From Bacteroidota bacterium (GTDB lineage: Bacteria > Bacteroidota > Bacteroidia > Flavobacteriales > Flavobacteriaceae), in the NCBI GenBank assembly GCA_027621505.1, contig JAQCBK010000009.1, forward strand, positions 1 to 47,909: a stretch of DNA of 47,909 nucleotides, in the 5' to 3' direction. The notes beneath the pieces were generated by a model, which ran no database searches, was not told where the DNA came from, and saw nothing but the letters and a program-made list of their open reading frames with translations. The translations under genes and the position numbers were made by a program. Below are positions 18,305 through 27,089 of this stretch, piece after piece. Each line of letters opens with the position of its first letter. Within the stretch, counting starts at the first letter, position 1.

Positions 18305-19858
18305 ATGAGTCCAATAAAGATCTTATGGGTAGATGACGAAATTGAATTACTCAAGCCCCATCTATTGTTTTTACAGGGAAAGGGGTATGAAACCATGCCC
18401 TGTAATAATGGTCAAGACGCTTTGTTGTTGTTAGAGAATCAAAAATTCGATGTGGTCTTACTGGACGAAAACATGCCGGGACTGGGAGGTTTGGAAACAT
18501 TGAATGAAATCAAATTAAAATCACCCAATATACCCGTGATCATGATCACCAAAAATGAGGAGGAACAAATAATGGAAGAGGCCATAGGAGGGAAAATTTC
18601 CGATTATTTGATCAAGCCAGTCAATCCCAATCAAATCCTTTTGGCACTCAAAAAATTATTCCAACACAAAAATTTGATTGCTGAAAAAACCATCAATAAT
18701 TATCAGCAAGCCTTCAGGCGAATTTCCATGTCCCTTAATGATCTCAATACCCACAAACATTGGGAGGATTTTTATGTAAAAATGTTGTACTGGGAAATGG
18801 AGCTAGAAAACCTAGAGGACTTGGCCATGTTGGAAATTTTCCAAAATCAAATGAAAGAGGCCAATCGCTTGTTTGCCAAATTTATAAATCAGCACTACGA
18901 AGATTGGATTCGAGATAATAAAGGCCCTTTGTTGTCCCATCAAGTCTTTAAGGAAAAAGTTTTTCCGCTGCTAAAAAAAGAATCCAATCCCACCACCTTG
19001 ATGTTGGTGATCGATAACCTGAGACTCGACCAATGGAGGATGATTGCCCCCATTATTGAAAATTATTATCGAATAGAAGAGGAAATTAATTACTACAGCA
19101 TCCTACCCACGGCCACTCACTATGCCAGAAATGCCCTTTTTTCAGGAATGATGCCTTTGGAAATGCAAACGATCTATCCCCACTTGTGGGTTAACGAAAA
19201 TGAAGAAGGTGGAAAAAACCTTAATGAAGATGCATTTTTGGGAGAGTTACTGAAACGAAATGGGATTCAGTCAAAATTCAACTACTTCAAAATCACCAAC
19301 CTTAAAGCCGGACGAGAATTGAGCCAGTCTTTGAGCAACCATCAAAAGAACGATTTGATCGTATTGGTTTACAATTTTGTGGACATGATCTCACACGCCA
19401 AAACCGAAATGGAAATTATCAAGGAGTTGGCTTCCGACAACAAAGCGTTTCGATCATTGACCCTCTCTTGGTTTAAAAACTCTCCATTGTTGGAAATCAT
19501 TCAGCAGGCCAGAAAATTGGGCTTCCATCTTGTCATAACCACCGATCACGGAACGATCAACGTAGATCAACCCATCGAGGTGAAAGGCAATCGCGAAGTG
19601 AGTATGAATTTAAGATACAAAACAGGGCAAAGTCTAAGCTGTAAAGCCAAGTCAATCATTGAAGTTGATAACCCAAAAGTCATTCAATTGCCAGCCCCGC
19701 ATCTTAACAGTCGTTTCATCTTCGCCATCGAACAACAATATTTTATTTATCAAAACAACTTCAATCACTATGCCAATCATTTTCGAAATACTTTTCAACA
19801 CGGTGGTGTATCGATGGAAGAAATGATCATACCTTTTGTTGTAATGCATCCCCGATAG
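18305..19858 (+). CDS. porX: PorX, response regulator with PglZ-type phosphatase domain
   Basis: PorX is a regulator of the type IX secretion system of Bacteroidota. The 517-residue protein begins with a CheY-like receiver (about 1-120): acidic pair Asp10/Asp11, phospho-acceptor Asp54 in LLDENMPG, Thr82 and Lys104. A helical linker follows, and from about residue 215 an alkaline-phosphatase-superfamily PglZ domain with MLVIDNLRLDQWR and ITTDHGT metal-site motifs. In characterised relatives the effector domain hydrolyses oligonucleotides, and the partner kinase PorY is encoded elsewhere, as appears true here. The gene is followed at 15 bases by tsaE. Confidence 0.93.
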   Translation: MSPIKILWVDDEIELLKPHLLFLQGKGYETMPCNNGQDALLLLENQKFDVVLLDENMPGLGGLETLNEIKLKSPNIPVIMITKNEEEQIMEEAIGGKISDYLIKPVNPNQILLALKKLFQHKNLIAEKTINNYQQAFRRISMSLNDLNTHKHWEDFYVKMLYWEMELENLEDLAMLEIFQNQMKEANRLFAKFINQHYEDWIRDNKGPLLSHQVFKEKVFPLLKKESNPTTLMLVIDNLRLDQWRMIAPIIENYYRIEEEINYYSILPTATHYARNALFSGMMPLEMQTIYPHLWVNENEEGGKNLNEDAFLGELLKRNGIQSKFNYFKITNLKAGRELSQSLSNHQKNDLIVLVYNFVDMISHAKTEMEIIKELASDNKAFRSLTLSWFKNSPLLEIIQQARKLGFHLVITTDHGTINVDQPIEVKGNREVSMNLRYKTGQSLSCKAKSIIEVDNPKVIQLPAPHLNSRFIFAIEQQYFIYQNNFNHYANHFRNTFQHGGVSMEEMIIPFVVMHPR

Positions 19859-19873
19859 TCGTAATTTTGAGGC

Positions 19874-20287
19874 ATGAGTTTTCAGTATCATTTGGATCAG
19901 ATCGATCAAGCGGTTGACTTTTTGGAGGAACGAATCGAAAGCAATATCATCTGTTTTGATGGACCTATGGGGGGCGGTAAAACCACCTTGATCTCTCGTT
20001 TGTGCCGAAAATGGGAAGTCGTTGATACCGTTTCCAGCCCTACATTTTCTATCATTAACCATTACAATAGCCCGAAAAAAGGGATCATTTATCATTTCGA
20101 CTTCTATCGATTGGAAAGTATCAACGAGGCTTTGGATATTGGCACCGAAGAATATCTCGATGCAGGAAAATACTGTTTGATCGAGTGGGGAAAGCGGATT
20201 GAGCCCTTGTTGCCTCGACATTACACCTTGGTAAAAATTGAATTCGACACGGATCAAAAAAGATCTATAAATATAGTTAACAAGTGA
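19874..20287 (+). CDS. tsaE: tRNA t6A synthesis ATPase TsaE
   Basis: TsaE is the small P-loop ATPase that resets the TsaB-TsaD complex making threonylcarbamoyladenosine at position 37 of ANN-decoding tRNAs. The 137-residue protein has Walker A GPMGGGKTT (about 30-38), SSPTFSIIN and HFDFYRLE, followed by IEWGKRIEPLLP, all characteristic. It lies 15 bases after porX and its stop overlaps the GTG start of the next gene by 4 bases. Confidence 0.95.
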   Translation: MSFQYHLDQIDQAVDFLEERIESNIICFDGPMGGGKTTLISRLCRKWEVVDTVSSPTFSIINHYNSPKKGIIYHFDFYRLESINEALDIGTEEYLDAGKYCLIEWGKRIEPLLPRHYTLVKIEFDTDQKRSINIVNK

Positions 20288-20646
20288 AGCTTTTATACCG
20301 ACTGGGATTTTACATGATTGGGTTTTCAATAGGGCTTATTTTTTTGGCAGTTATTTTAAAAGGCAAAAAGACCAGTTGTAATTATGGCCCCAATGACAGG
20401 GTAATCAGTAATCTATCTAAAAAGAATTGGAGCCTAAACCAGAGTATTGATCCCGAATTTGATTCCATTGCATTTCATTCATTTTTGACAAAGTCAAATG
20501 TGGATTTTGGAAAGAGTGATACCCTAAAAGACAGTTGCAAAACTTACCTTTTAAATGGTTATTGGCGGGAGCAACCCTTTACATTGCGGGTAGAGAACTG
20601 TGAAAAAGAGGTGCGGGTTTTAGAACTCAGTTACCGCAGTGAGTGA
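20284..20646 (+). CDS. Small membrane-anchored protein, DUF4258-like
   Basis: The 120-residue protein begins with GTG overlapping the tsaE stop (GTGA). It has one N-terminal membrane segment (about residues 8-25, FYMIGFSIGLIFLAVIL), then a small, probably periplasmic domain. I recall proteins of this shape (YxxGLSIGLxFL, GKKTSCxYGPNxRV) as DUF4258-containing and linked to tsaE in flavobacteria. The assignment is from memory of the pattern and the function is unknown. Confidence 0.7.
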   Translation: MKLLYRLGFYMIGFSIGLIFLAVILKGKKTSCNYGPNDRVISNLSKKNWSLNQSIDPEFDSIAFHSFLTKSNVDFGKSDTLKDSCKTYLLNGYWREQPFTLRVENCEKEVRVLELSYRSE

Positions 20647-20690
20647 TTTAATATCGCTCTAATTCAATCTAAAGTTTTACTTTTACACCC

Positions 20691-21773
20691 ATGAAACAGG
20701 GCATCTCATCAATTCATGGATCTGGCTACCAAGTATTGTTTTCAGATACTGCCTATGCAGTGCTCCAGTCTTTTCTGAGCGGTGCTTCTCACTCCTCTGT
20801 TTTTATACTGGTGGATTCTAATACCCAAAAACACTGCCTTCCCTTGTTTTTAAAAAAAAATCCCGAACTCTCCAATACTCCAGTGCTCCAAATTGATGCA
20901 GGTGAGGAGAACAAACACTTGGAGAGCTGTGAAAAGGTTTGGCAACAACTTTCGGATTTAGGAGCCGATAGAAAGAGTCTCTTGATCAATCTTGGAGGGG
21001 GAGTAGTAACTGATTTGGGTGGATTTGTCGCTGCCGCATTCAAAAGAGGTATTGATTTTGTAAATGTCCCCACCACCCTACTCTCCATGGTCGATGCCTC
21101 CGTTGGAGGAAAAACAGGAGTTGATTTGGGAGGGCTTAAAAATCAGATTGGTATCATTACCCATCCCAAAATGGTGATCATCGATACCCAATACTTGGAT
21201 ACCCTCCCAGATAATGAATGTAAAAGTGGTTATGCAGAAATGTTAAAACACGGAATCATTAGAGATCCAGCCTATTTTGATGAATTGTCAGTCTACAAGT
21301 CTCCCAAAGAAGAAAACTTGGAACGCTACATCCATCATTCGGTTGCAATAAAAAATGAAGTCGTTACCCAGGACTTGTATGAATCGAACTTGAGAAAAAT
21401 CCTAAATTTCGGACATACCCTTGGGCATGCTATTGAAACACATTGCTTGACCAAGCCCGAAAAAAAGACCCTATTGCACGGAGAGGCCATTGCCATTGGT
21501 ATGATCACAGAAGCCTATTTATCAACCCAATATTGTGGGCTTGATATGAAAGCCGCTGCACAAATTAAATCGGTCTTTTTAGGTGTTTTCCCTAAAGAAA
21601 GTTTCAGTGAAAAAGATACCAATGCCATTATAGAGCTCCTGCAATATGATAAAAAAAACAGCCATGGAAGGGTTAAGTTTGTTCTGCTCCATGAGGTAGG
21701 AAAGCCCGCAATTGATGTTGAGGTCACTACAAACCAGTTGAAAGCCGCATTTGAGTTTTACAAAAGTGACTAA
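20691..21773 (+). CDS. aroB: 3-Dehydroquinate synthase
   Basis: AroB turns DAHP into 3-dehydroquinate, the second shikimate-pathway step, using NAD and a divalent metal. The 360-residue protein has the NAD site LGGGVVTDLGGFVAA, PTTLLSMVDASVGGKTGV, the metal ligand Glu in CKSGYAEMLKHG and histidines in NFGHTLGHAIE and LLHGEAIAIGM. It ends in a 4-base convergent overlap (CTAA) with ppc. No other shikimate gene is nearby. Confidence 0.96.
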   Translation: MKQGISSIHGSGYQVLFSDTAYAVLQSFLSGASHSSVFILVDSNTQKHCLPLFLKKNPELSNTPVLQIDAGEENKHLESCEKVWQQLSDLGADRKSLLINLGGGVVTDLGGFVAAAFKRGIDFVNVPTTLLSMVDASVGGKTGVDLGGLKNQIGIITHPKMVIIDTQYLDTLPDNECKSGYAEMLKHGIIRDPAYFDELSVYKSPKEENLERYIHHSVAIKNEVVTQDLYESNLRKILNFGHTLGHAIETHCLTKPEKKTLLHGEAIAIGMITEAYLSTQYCGLDMKAAAQIKSVFLGVFPKESFSEKDTNAIIELLQYDKKNSHGRVKFVLLHEVGKPAIDVEVTTNQLKAAFEFYKSD

Positions 21774-24358
21774 GCGGAATTCCTACTTGCGTTGATGTTT
21801 CCAAACAAGGATCTCGTCACCATCTTATCGTACAGTTCAATGGTTTTCTCCGAAAGATTCCCCGAATTTTTGGCCTCAATGATATGCATCAACGCCGACT
21901 GTTGAATGGTCAGCAGAGGTTGAACGATTTCCTCCCTTATTTTGATAGAAGCTTTCCCAGCAGGTTCGTTTTCCATCAATTCCTCAAATCCCGTCAACTT
22001 GAGAATCATTTCTTTGGTTAACAAAAATTCATTGTGAATTAAATTCCAAAAATCTCCAAAGCGTTTGTCATACTGCATATAGGCTGTTAGCGGAAAAAAA
22101 GACTTCGTTAGGCTCATCATACTGTTGGCGATTAGCGTCCTGAAAAAGGGTGATCTTTGATACAATTGAACTACCTTTTCAAATTGGTCGTTTTTCTCAA
22201 AGGATTGAATTGCTGTCCCAACGCCGAAGAAGCCAGGTACATTTTGTTTGGATTGACTCCAACTGCCCACAAATGGGATAGCTCTGAGATCAGAAAATTC
22301 TAATTTTTTTGAACTTCCTCTTTTGGAAGGCCGACTTCCGATATTGGCTTTCGAATAATATTTAAGGGTGGTCATTTCCTCTAAATAAGGAATAAATTCT
22401 GGTCTTGCTTTGAAATCTTGATAGGCACCATGGCTGATTAAAGCCAATTGATTCATGGTTTCACGATCTTCGTCGGACAAATCGTTTCGTTCAGAGTTAA
22501 AAACTTGATTGTGAATTCCTGAACTTAATAATTGTTCCAGATTGAACTGGCAAGAGTCATTGGTGCCAAAATTAGAACTGATGGTTTGTCCTTGTATGGT
22601 CAACTGAATGTCATCGGATTGGATGTTTTTACCCATGGAGGCATAAAATTCGTGGGTATTCCCCCCTCCTCTGGCCGGTGGGCCTCCTCGACCATCGAAA
22701 AAGGCAATACTGATTCCGTAGCGTTTGGACAATCTCGTCAAATCCTCCTTAGCTTTGTATATACTCCAATTGGCCATAAAATAACCTCCGTCCTTGGTGC
22801 CGTCCGAGAAACCAAGCATTACGGTTTGCTTGTTCCCCCTCGATTCCAAATGGTTTCTATACGCTTCATTTTGATAGAGGGTTTCCATGATTTGCTCACA
22901 TACTTTCAAGTCGGGAATCGTTTCAAATAATGGAATAATATCAACCGTTGGATTGTCCCAATCGCAAATCCTATGCAGGGCGAATAATTCCAATACATTG
23001 TCAATATTTTGACAATTACTGATGATGTATCGATTACACCCTTTTTCGCCATTTTGTTGCTGAATGACCCTCATGGCACGAATACTTCCCAGGGTCTCTC
23101 GTGTGATGGCGGTATCAAATAGTTTTTCCGGAACATCCCCTGTAAGGGATGTCAACACTTTATGACGAGCAGGGGTATCCAAGGACTTGAATCCTTTGGG
23201 AAGTCCGTTTACATATTTATGAATCTCAGGATGAGAGAAAATTTCGTCAAAAACTTGTTTGTGTACTCTAGAGTCTTGACGAATATCAAGACTGGCAAAA
23301 TGAAAACCAAAGATTTTTACTTTGTGTTTCAAATCTAAAATAAGGGATTCATACAATCCATCAGATTGGTTGATGATCACTTGATGGATATCCTCCAAGG
23401 ATTTTTCAAAAAAACTTAAATTAAAATGTTCGGGTTTCTTCTTGGAAAAAAGAGCAGCATAAAGGTCGTTTTCTAAGGCATCTAATTTTTCCTCTAAACC
23501 GTCGAAAGTAAGTTTTCTCTTCATTTTTCGCACCTCCCTAAAGTAGTTCCTCAGAATGGTAAACCTCAATCTATCAGCGGTTTTTAGGGTAATCTCTGGT
23601 GTTACATAGGGATTACCATCTCGATCTCCGCCTGGCCAAAAACCAAAATCAAAAATGGAATTGTTCAATTCTGCTTTGTTGAAAATTTGTTTTTTGATGT
23701 AGGTGTATATGGTGGAGGCTGAAGGATAAAAAACATTTTCCAAATACCAAATCAAACTTATGGCCTCGTCAAATGGGGAGGGTTTGGTTTTTTTATAAAA
23801 TTTTGTTTTACCGAGTTGGGTGAGTAAAAGCTTCACTTTCCCCAATTCGCCAGCATCAATGGCTTTGGAAAGGTCATTAATGATCCCCAAAACACTGCCA
23901 GGATAAAATTGAGTAGGGTGTGCTGTAAGAACAATTCTTACTTTGATTTGATTGAGATAGTCCTTGAGTTCTTCTACTTTTTGCTCGTTGGATGCATCAT
24001 CCTTGAGGTGACGAATGGTTCCCCTACCATGCATGTTGTTGACAAATCCAAAAGAAGCATCTTCAATAGCATCAAAAAGTACTACTTGACGTTCAATGTA
24101 TTGGATGAATCGAAAAAGAATATCGATACGTTCTTTTTCATCGTACTCAGGCAAATATCTGTTAAAAAAAGTTGAAGTAATTTCTTTTGGATCCAATTTT
24201 TGCTCGTAAGCATTTTTACAATGATCTGCAAATAAAGGAACTAGGATAGAAGTGTTTCTAATACTATCAAATGGAAGAGTAAGAAAAAGGCTGTTGTAAA
24301 TTTGAAATTTAGAGAGTACGCTTTCATTGAATCTCTCAATTTTGGGTTTTCTGGCCAT
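21770..24358 (-). CDS. ppc: Phosphoenolpyruvate carboxylase
   Basis: This 862-residue enzyme carboxylates PEP to oxaloacetate, replenishing the TCA cycle. PEPC features are present: LTAHPTQ with His147, FWPGGDRDGNPYVT, GFSDGTKDGGY, the arginine-rich loop GRGGPPARGGG, and the LRAIPFVGSWSQ segment. Several positions differ from the canonical plant/enterobacterial enzyme: HPTQ instead of HPTE, FDGRGG instead of FHGRGG, and a C-terminus of SRNSA instead of QNTG. These differences probably define a Bacteroidota subgroup rather than loss of function. It is 24 bases downstream of an Lrp-type regulator. Confidence 0.93.
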   Translation of the reverse strand: MARKPKIERFNESVLSKFQIYNSLFLTLPFDSIRNTSILVPLFADHCKNAYEQKLDPKEITSTFFNRYLPEYDEKERIDILFRFIQYIERQVVLFDAIEDASFGFVNNMHGRGTIRHLKDDASNEQKVEELKDYLNQIKVRIVLTAHPTQFYPGSVLGIINDLSKAIDAGELGKVKLLLTQLGKTKFYKKTKPSPFDEAISLIWYLENVFYPSASTIYTYIKKQIFNKAELNNSIFDFGFWPGGDRDGNPYVTPEITLKTADRLRFTILRNYFREVRKMKRKLTFDGLEEKLDALENDLYAALFSKKKPEHFNLSFFEKSLEDIHQVIINQSDGLYESLILDLKHKVKIFGFHFASLDIRQDSRVHKQVFDEIFSHPEIHKYVNGLPKGFKSLDTPARHKVLTSLTGDVPEKLFDTAITRETLGSIRAMRVIQQQNGEKGCNRYIISNCQNIDNVLELFALHRICDWDNPTVDIIPLFETIPDLKVCEQIMETLYQNEAYRNHLESRGNKQTVMLGFSDGTKDGGYFMANWSIYKAKEDLTRLSKRYGISIAFFDGRGGPPARGGGNTHEFYASMGKNIQSDDIQLTIQGQTISSNFGTNDSCQFNLEQLLSSGIHNQVFNSERNDLSDEDRETMNQLALISHGAYQDFKARPEFIPYLEEMTTLKYYSKANIGSRPSKRGSSKKLEFSDLRAIPFVGSWSQSKQNVPGFFGVGTAIQSFEKNDQFEKVVQLYQRSPFFRTLIANSMMSLTKSFFPLTAYMQYDKRFGDFWNLIHNEFLLTKEMILKLTGFEELMENEPAGKASIKIREEIVQPLLTIQQSALMHIIEAKNSGNLSEKTIELYDKMVTRSLFGNINASRNSA

Positions 24359-24382
24359 TAAGTGGGTACTTGTGTATTAAGT

Positions 24383-24862
24383 TTATAATTCATTAAAAAT
24401 CCTGTGCATTAATCTTTTCTTGTCATTGATACTTTCCTCTAGTGAGATCATGGTTTCTGTTCTGGATACTCCATCAATGTCGTCGATCATAAAAATAATC
24501 TCTTTGGCGTGTTTGGTATCGTGAGCTCTAACCTTACAGAAGATATTAAATTTACCTGTGGTAATGTGAGCAACTGTAACAAAAGGAATATCGTTTAGAC
24601 TTTTGACAACTTCATTGATGACTTTGGTTTTTTCCAAAAAAATACCAATGTAAGCGATAAAGGAATAGCCCAATTTTACATAGTCCAAATTGAGCGAAGA
24701 CCCTTTAATGATGCCAGCTTCTTCCATTTTTTTCACCCTTACATGAACGGTTCCCGCCGATATAAGGAGTCTTTTGGAAATGTCTGTGAATGGAACCCGG
24801 GTGTTGTCAATGAGGATGTCCAGAATCTGATGGTCAACCTCATCCAATTTTACCTTATTCAT
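24383..24862 (-). CDS. Lrp/AsnC-family transcriptional regulator
   Basis: The 159-residue protein has an N-terminal winged helix-turn-helix (about 5-60, LDEVDHQILDILIDNTRVPF then SAGTVHVRVKKMEEAGII) and a C-terminal RAM/AsnC ligand-binding domain (about 70-150). Members bind DNA as octamers and sense amino acids or related metabolites. The target here is unknown. The ppc gene 24 bases downstream is probably co-transcribed. The gene has a good promoter at 24881-24912. Confidence 0.92.
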   Translation of the reverse strand: MNKVKLDEVDHQILDILIDNTRVPFTDISKRLLISAGTVHVRVKKMEEAGIIKGSSLNLDYVKLGYSFIAYIGIFLEKTKVINEVVKSLNDIPFVTVAHITTGKFNIFCKVRAHDTKHAKEIIFMIDDIDGVSRTETMISLEESINDKKRLMHRIFNEL

Positions 24863-24880
24863 TATTTGTTAGTTTTTAAG

Positions 24881-24912
24881 CAAAAATAAGGATTTATTTT
24901 AATAATATTCAA
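24881..24912 (-). promoter_or_regulatory. Promoter of lrp-ppc
   Basis: On the minus strand TTG at 24910-24912 and TATTTTTG at 24881-24888 are separated by 21 bases, a full Bacteroidota-type promoter. The box ends 18 bases before the ATG at 24862. Confidence 0.65.
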
Positions 24913-24957
24913 CAGAATAAGTTAATTCATGATTTATTAACATTTATATAGGTCTTT

Positions 24958-26025
24958 TTAAGAGATTTCTATAGTTCTTCCTCTTGTGTAATCCACATAA
25001 GGTTCGTGAAAGACTTCATCGGCGGTTAAAACTTGGTGTGCTAAACAATCTATTTTCTCGGCAAAATCTACACAGATAGGAATAAAATGCACCTCATCCC
25101 CCACCTTTTTCTCTGTGTATTGTATTGCCAGCTCTTGGTTTTTATATACATGGCCTTCTGATCTAATCTCTATGTTTTGAATGATCAAATCCACGTAATC
25201 TTCACTGTTTTGAGGAATCAAGTTGTAATCGTCAATGGATTGTTTGAGATAATCCCGGGAAGCAATGCTTTGAAGACCTGAAATAATTGCTTTTACCGTT
25301 ACTTCTTTAGTGAAATTTCGGTCGTAATCCAGTCCATGGTGACCAGACTCATAGAGCACGGTAGGGACACCAAGTGAAGTAAAACGATCACCAACACAAT
25401 TGGGGTTAAAAGTATCGTCATAGCGGCCGATTTGTCCAGGAATGTACTCTTGCAGGCTTTTATGGATGCACGCAATCAGCTGCATGGCCTTGGTGCGGGC
25501 ATCAGTAATTCCTCTTTCTTGGTTTGCTGCAGGAGATAAAAAGGACAAAGTAGCTGGTTTTCCATTTTTTCCAGCGGAAAATATAGAACGCTGGCCGTGT
25601 AAATTGAAACAAAAATTGGGAATAAAGCGTTTGAAAAGAGCCTCTAATGCAAAACTCTCTGGCTGTGTAAGGTCCAATGCATCACGATTCAAGTCAACAC
25701 CGTTGGCATTCTGTCGCGTATAGGCATCAGCTCCATCTGGATTCAATTGAGGAACAATCATCAGCGTTAAAGCCTCCAAAAGTCGTTTTCCTGAAGGTTG
25801 AAATAAAAAATCGAATACATCCAAGAGGGCACGAGTGGTTGTGGATTCATTACCATGCATTTGAGACCATATCAACACCTTTATTGGACCATTACCCAAT
25901 GAATGGGCATAGATGGGTTGTTTTAAAACAGAATAGCCTATGACTTCTGTTGGAAGATTAAAAGGCATTGAACTGATGAATGCGTTCCACTTTTGAGAAG
26001 ACAAATAACGGTGATGAGAAATCAT
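24958..26025 (-). CDS. M14-family zinc carboxypeptidase
   Basis: The 355-residue protein has the M14 zinc site His57-x-x-Glu60 (SQMHGNES), the third ligand His143 in NLHGQRS, and the catalytic glutamate at about 226 in VLYESGHHG. NPDGADAYTRQNANGVDLNRD is also typical of M14 carboxypeptidases. There is no signal peptide, so it appears cytoplasmic and may act on peptides or peptidoglycan fragments. It is divergent from the XRE-like regulator gene at 26291, with an inverted repeat overlapping its promoter. Confidence 0.88.
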   Translation of the reverse strand: MISHHRYLSSQKWNAFISSMPFNLPTEVIGYSVLKQPIYAHSLGNGPIKVLIWSQMHGNESTTTRALLDVFDFLFQPSGKRLLEALTLMIVPQLNPDGADAYTRQNANGVDLNRDALDLTQPESFALEALFKRFIPNFCFNLHGQRSIFSAGKNGKPATLSFLSPAANQERGITDARTKAMQLIACIHKSLQEYIPGQIGRYDDTFNPNCVGDRFTSLGVPTVLYESGHHGLDYDRNFTKEVTVKAIISGLQSIASRDYLKQSIDDYNLIPQNSEDYVDLIIQNIEIRSEGHVYKNQELAIQYTEKKVGDEVHFIPICVDFAEKIDCLAHQVLTADEVFHEPYVDYTRGRTIEIS

Positions 26026-26042
26026 TAATTACAATTACATTA

Positions 26043-26050
26043 CAAATGTA
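26043..26050 (-). promoter_or_regulatory. Promoter box for M14 carboxypeptidase gene
   Basis: TACATTTG on the minus strand matches TAnnTTTG and lies 17 bases before the ATG at 26025. A TTG is present upstream, but at 16 bases it is slightly close. Confidence 0.55.
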
Positions 26051-26068
26051 AACAAGTATAGGTTTACA
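26047..26068. repeat. Inverted repeat, possible operator
   Basis: The sequence TGTAAAC is followed after 8 bases by its exact complement GTTTACA. The left arm overlaps the -7 box of the carboxypeptidase promoter. A regulator bound here would block that promoter. A second repeat, CATTAT-5-ATAATG, lies at 26090-26106. Confidence 0.4.
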
Positions 26069-26235
26069 ATCATAAACAGGTTAAATTCACATTATTAAAC
26101 ATAATGAACATTTTTGTATGGCTATTTGATAACATTTGTACACCATTTTAATTGTATTTAAATTATATTTTTGTTTATCAATAATTTATGAATTTTTATT
26201 AATGTATAGAATTAAAAAATATTACTTCTTATTAC

Positions 26236-26268
26236 TTGCAATTTCAATGATAATTATCGATATATTTG
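26236..26268 (+). promoter_or_regulatory. Promoter of the XRE-like regulator gene
   Basis: TTG at 26236-26238 and TATATTTG at 26261-26268 are separated by 22 bases, matching the Bacteroidota promoter form. The box ends 22 bases before the ATG at 26291. Confidence 0.65.
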
Positions 26269-26290
26269 CATAGATACTTAATTGTTTACG

Positions 26291-26698
26291 ATGTTAAACA
26301 CACATGAGATTATCGAAAGAATAGAGGAAATCAAGAGCAATCACCAACTTTCCTCGGCTGCTTTTGCCAACAAAATTGGAGTCCAAAGATCTGCAATGTC
26401 TCATATCCTATCTGGAAGAAATAAACCCAGTTTGGAATTTTTAATGAGAATTTATGATGCTTTTGATGAAGTGGAATTGGACTGGCTTATTTTAGGCTCC
26501 CCCTCTCCCACTGTCGAAAATCAAAAAAAGATTTCTTTCTCCGATCAAGAGGAATTCGATCCCAATCAAACTGCTCCTAAAGAGATAATTATTGCACCGC
26601 AAACAGATATAAAAATCCCAGAGGCATATCATGAAAAAGAAAGTGATACTCCTAAAGAAATCATTTATCTTTACAGTGATGGAAGCTTTGAAAGGTAG
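26291..26698 (+). CDS. XRE-type helix-turn-helix regulator
   Basis: The 135-residue protein has an N-terminal Cro/C1-type HTH domain (about 1-65, SSAAFANKIGVQRSAMSHILSG) followed by a short polar tail of unknown function. The ATG at 26291 is preferred over an in-frame TTG at 26282 because it starts directly at MLNTHEIIERI. The gene has its own promoter and is divergent from the M14 gene, so it may bind the repeats in the 265-base gap. Its 3' end overlaps the next gene by 20 bases. Confidence 0.85.
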   Translation: MLNTHEIIERIEEIKSNHQLSSAAFANKIGVQRSAMSHILSGRNKPSLEFLMRIYDAFDEVELDWLILGSPSPTVENQKKISFSDQEEFDPNQTAPKEIIIAPQTDIKIPEAYHEKESDTPKEIIYLYSDGSFER

Positions 26699-27086
26699 CT
26701 GCCCAAGTCATAAAACTTGTCTTTTGATTTTTTTTGGATCGCTTTTGATCTGTTCTTGTTTTTCTGTGGAGAGAGACTGTGCCAAATTCCACACTGGCTC
26801 ATTTGAATTTACTTCCGTCATCAACGGTGAAATTAAAACTTCTTATTTTACCAGAACCAATGATCTGGAAATTGAAAGTTATGAAGGTAAAATCGATTCT
26901 GCCAACATTCGCTGGGTGAATGATTGTGAATGTATCTTAACCAAAATCAATCCCTCCTCAAATCAGGACAAACGTCCCGTTCAGATTAAAATTCTGTCCA
27001 CCGAATCCAACACTTATACTTTCGAATATTCCCTGGTGGGAAAAAACGATAATAAACAACGAGGTACCATTAAAAAAATCAATTAA
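26679..27086 (+). CDS. Small conserved lipoprotein
   Basis: The 135-residue protein has a signal segment (FFGSLLICSC at about 19-28) that ends in a lipobox-like cysteine. The mature part has DCxxFxTGxFEFTS and VRWVNDCECILTKINP-like stretches typical of a flavobacterial family found next to topoisomerase IV genes. I recall homologues misleadingly named as topoisomerase because of this neighbourhood. Nothing enzymatic is visible. I chose the ATG at 26679, which gives a compact signal peptide. An upstream in-frame ATG at 26631 lies deep inside the regulator gene. Confidence 0.75.
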   Translation: MEALKGSCPSHKTCLLIFFGSLLICSCFSVERDCAKFHTGSFEFTSVINGEIKTSYFTRTNDLEIESYEGKIDSANIRWVNDCECILTKINPSSNQDKRPVQIKILSTESNTYTFEYSLVGKNDNKQRGTIKKIN

Positions 27087-27089
27087 ACC

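Noticed and set aside
26282-26290. TTG start for the XRE-like regulator and TTG start for serC (36106) and the dihydroorotase homologue (41213)
   Set aside because: In each case an in-frame ATG lies a few codons further at a position matching the family, so the TTG is not needed.
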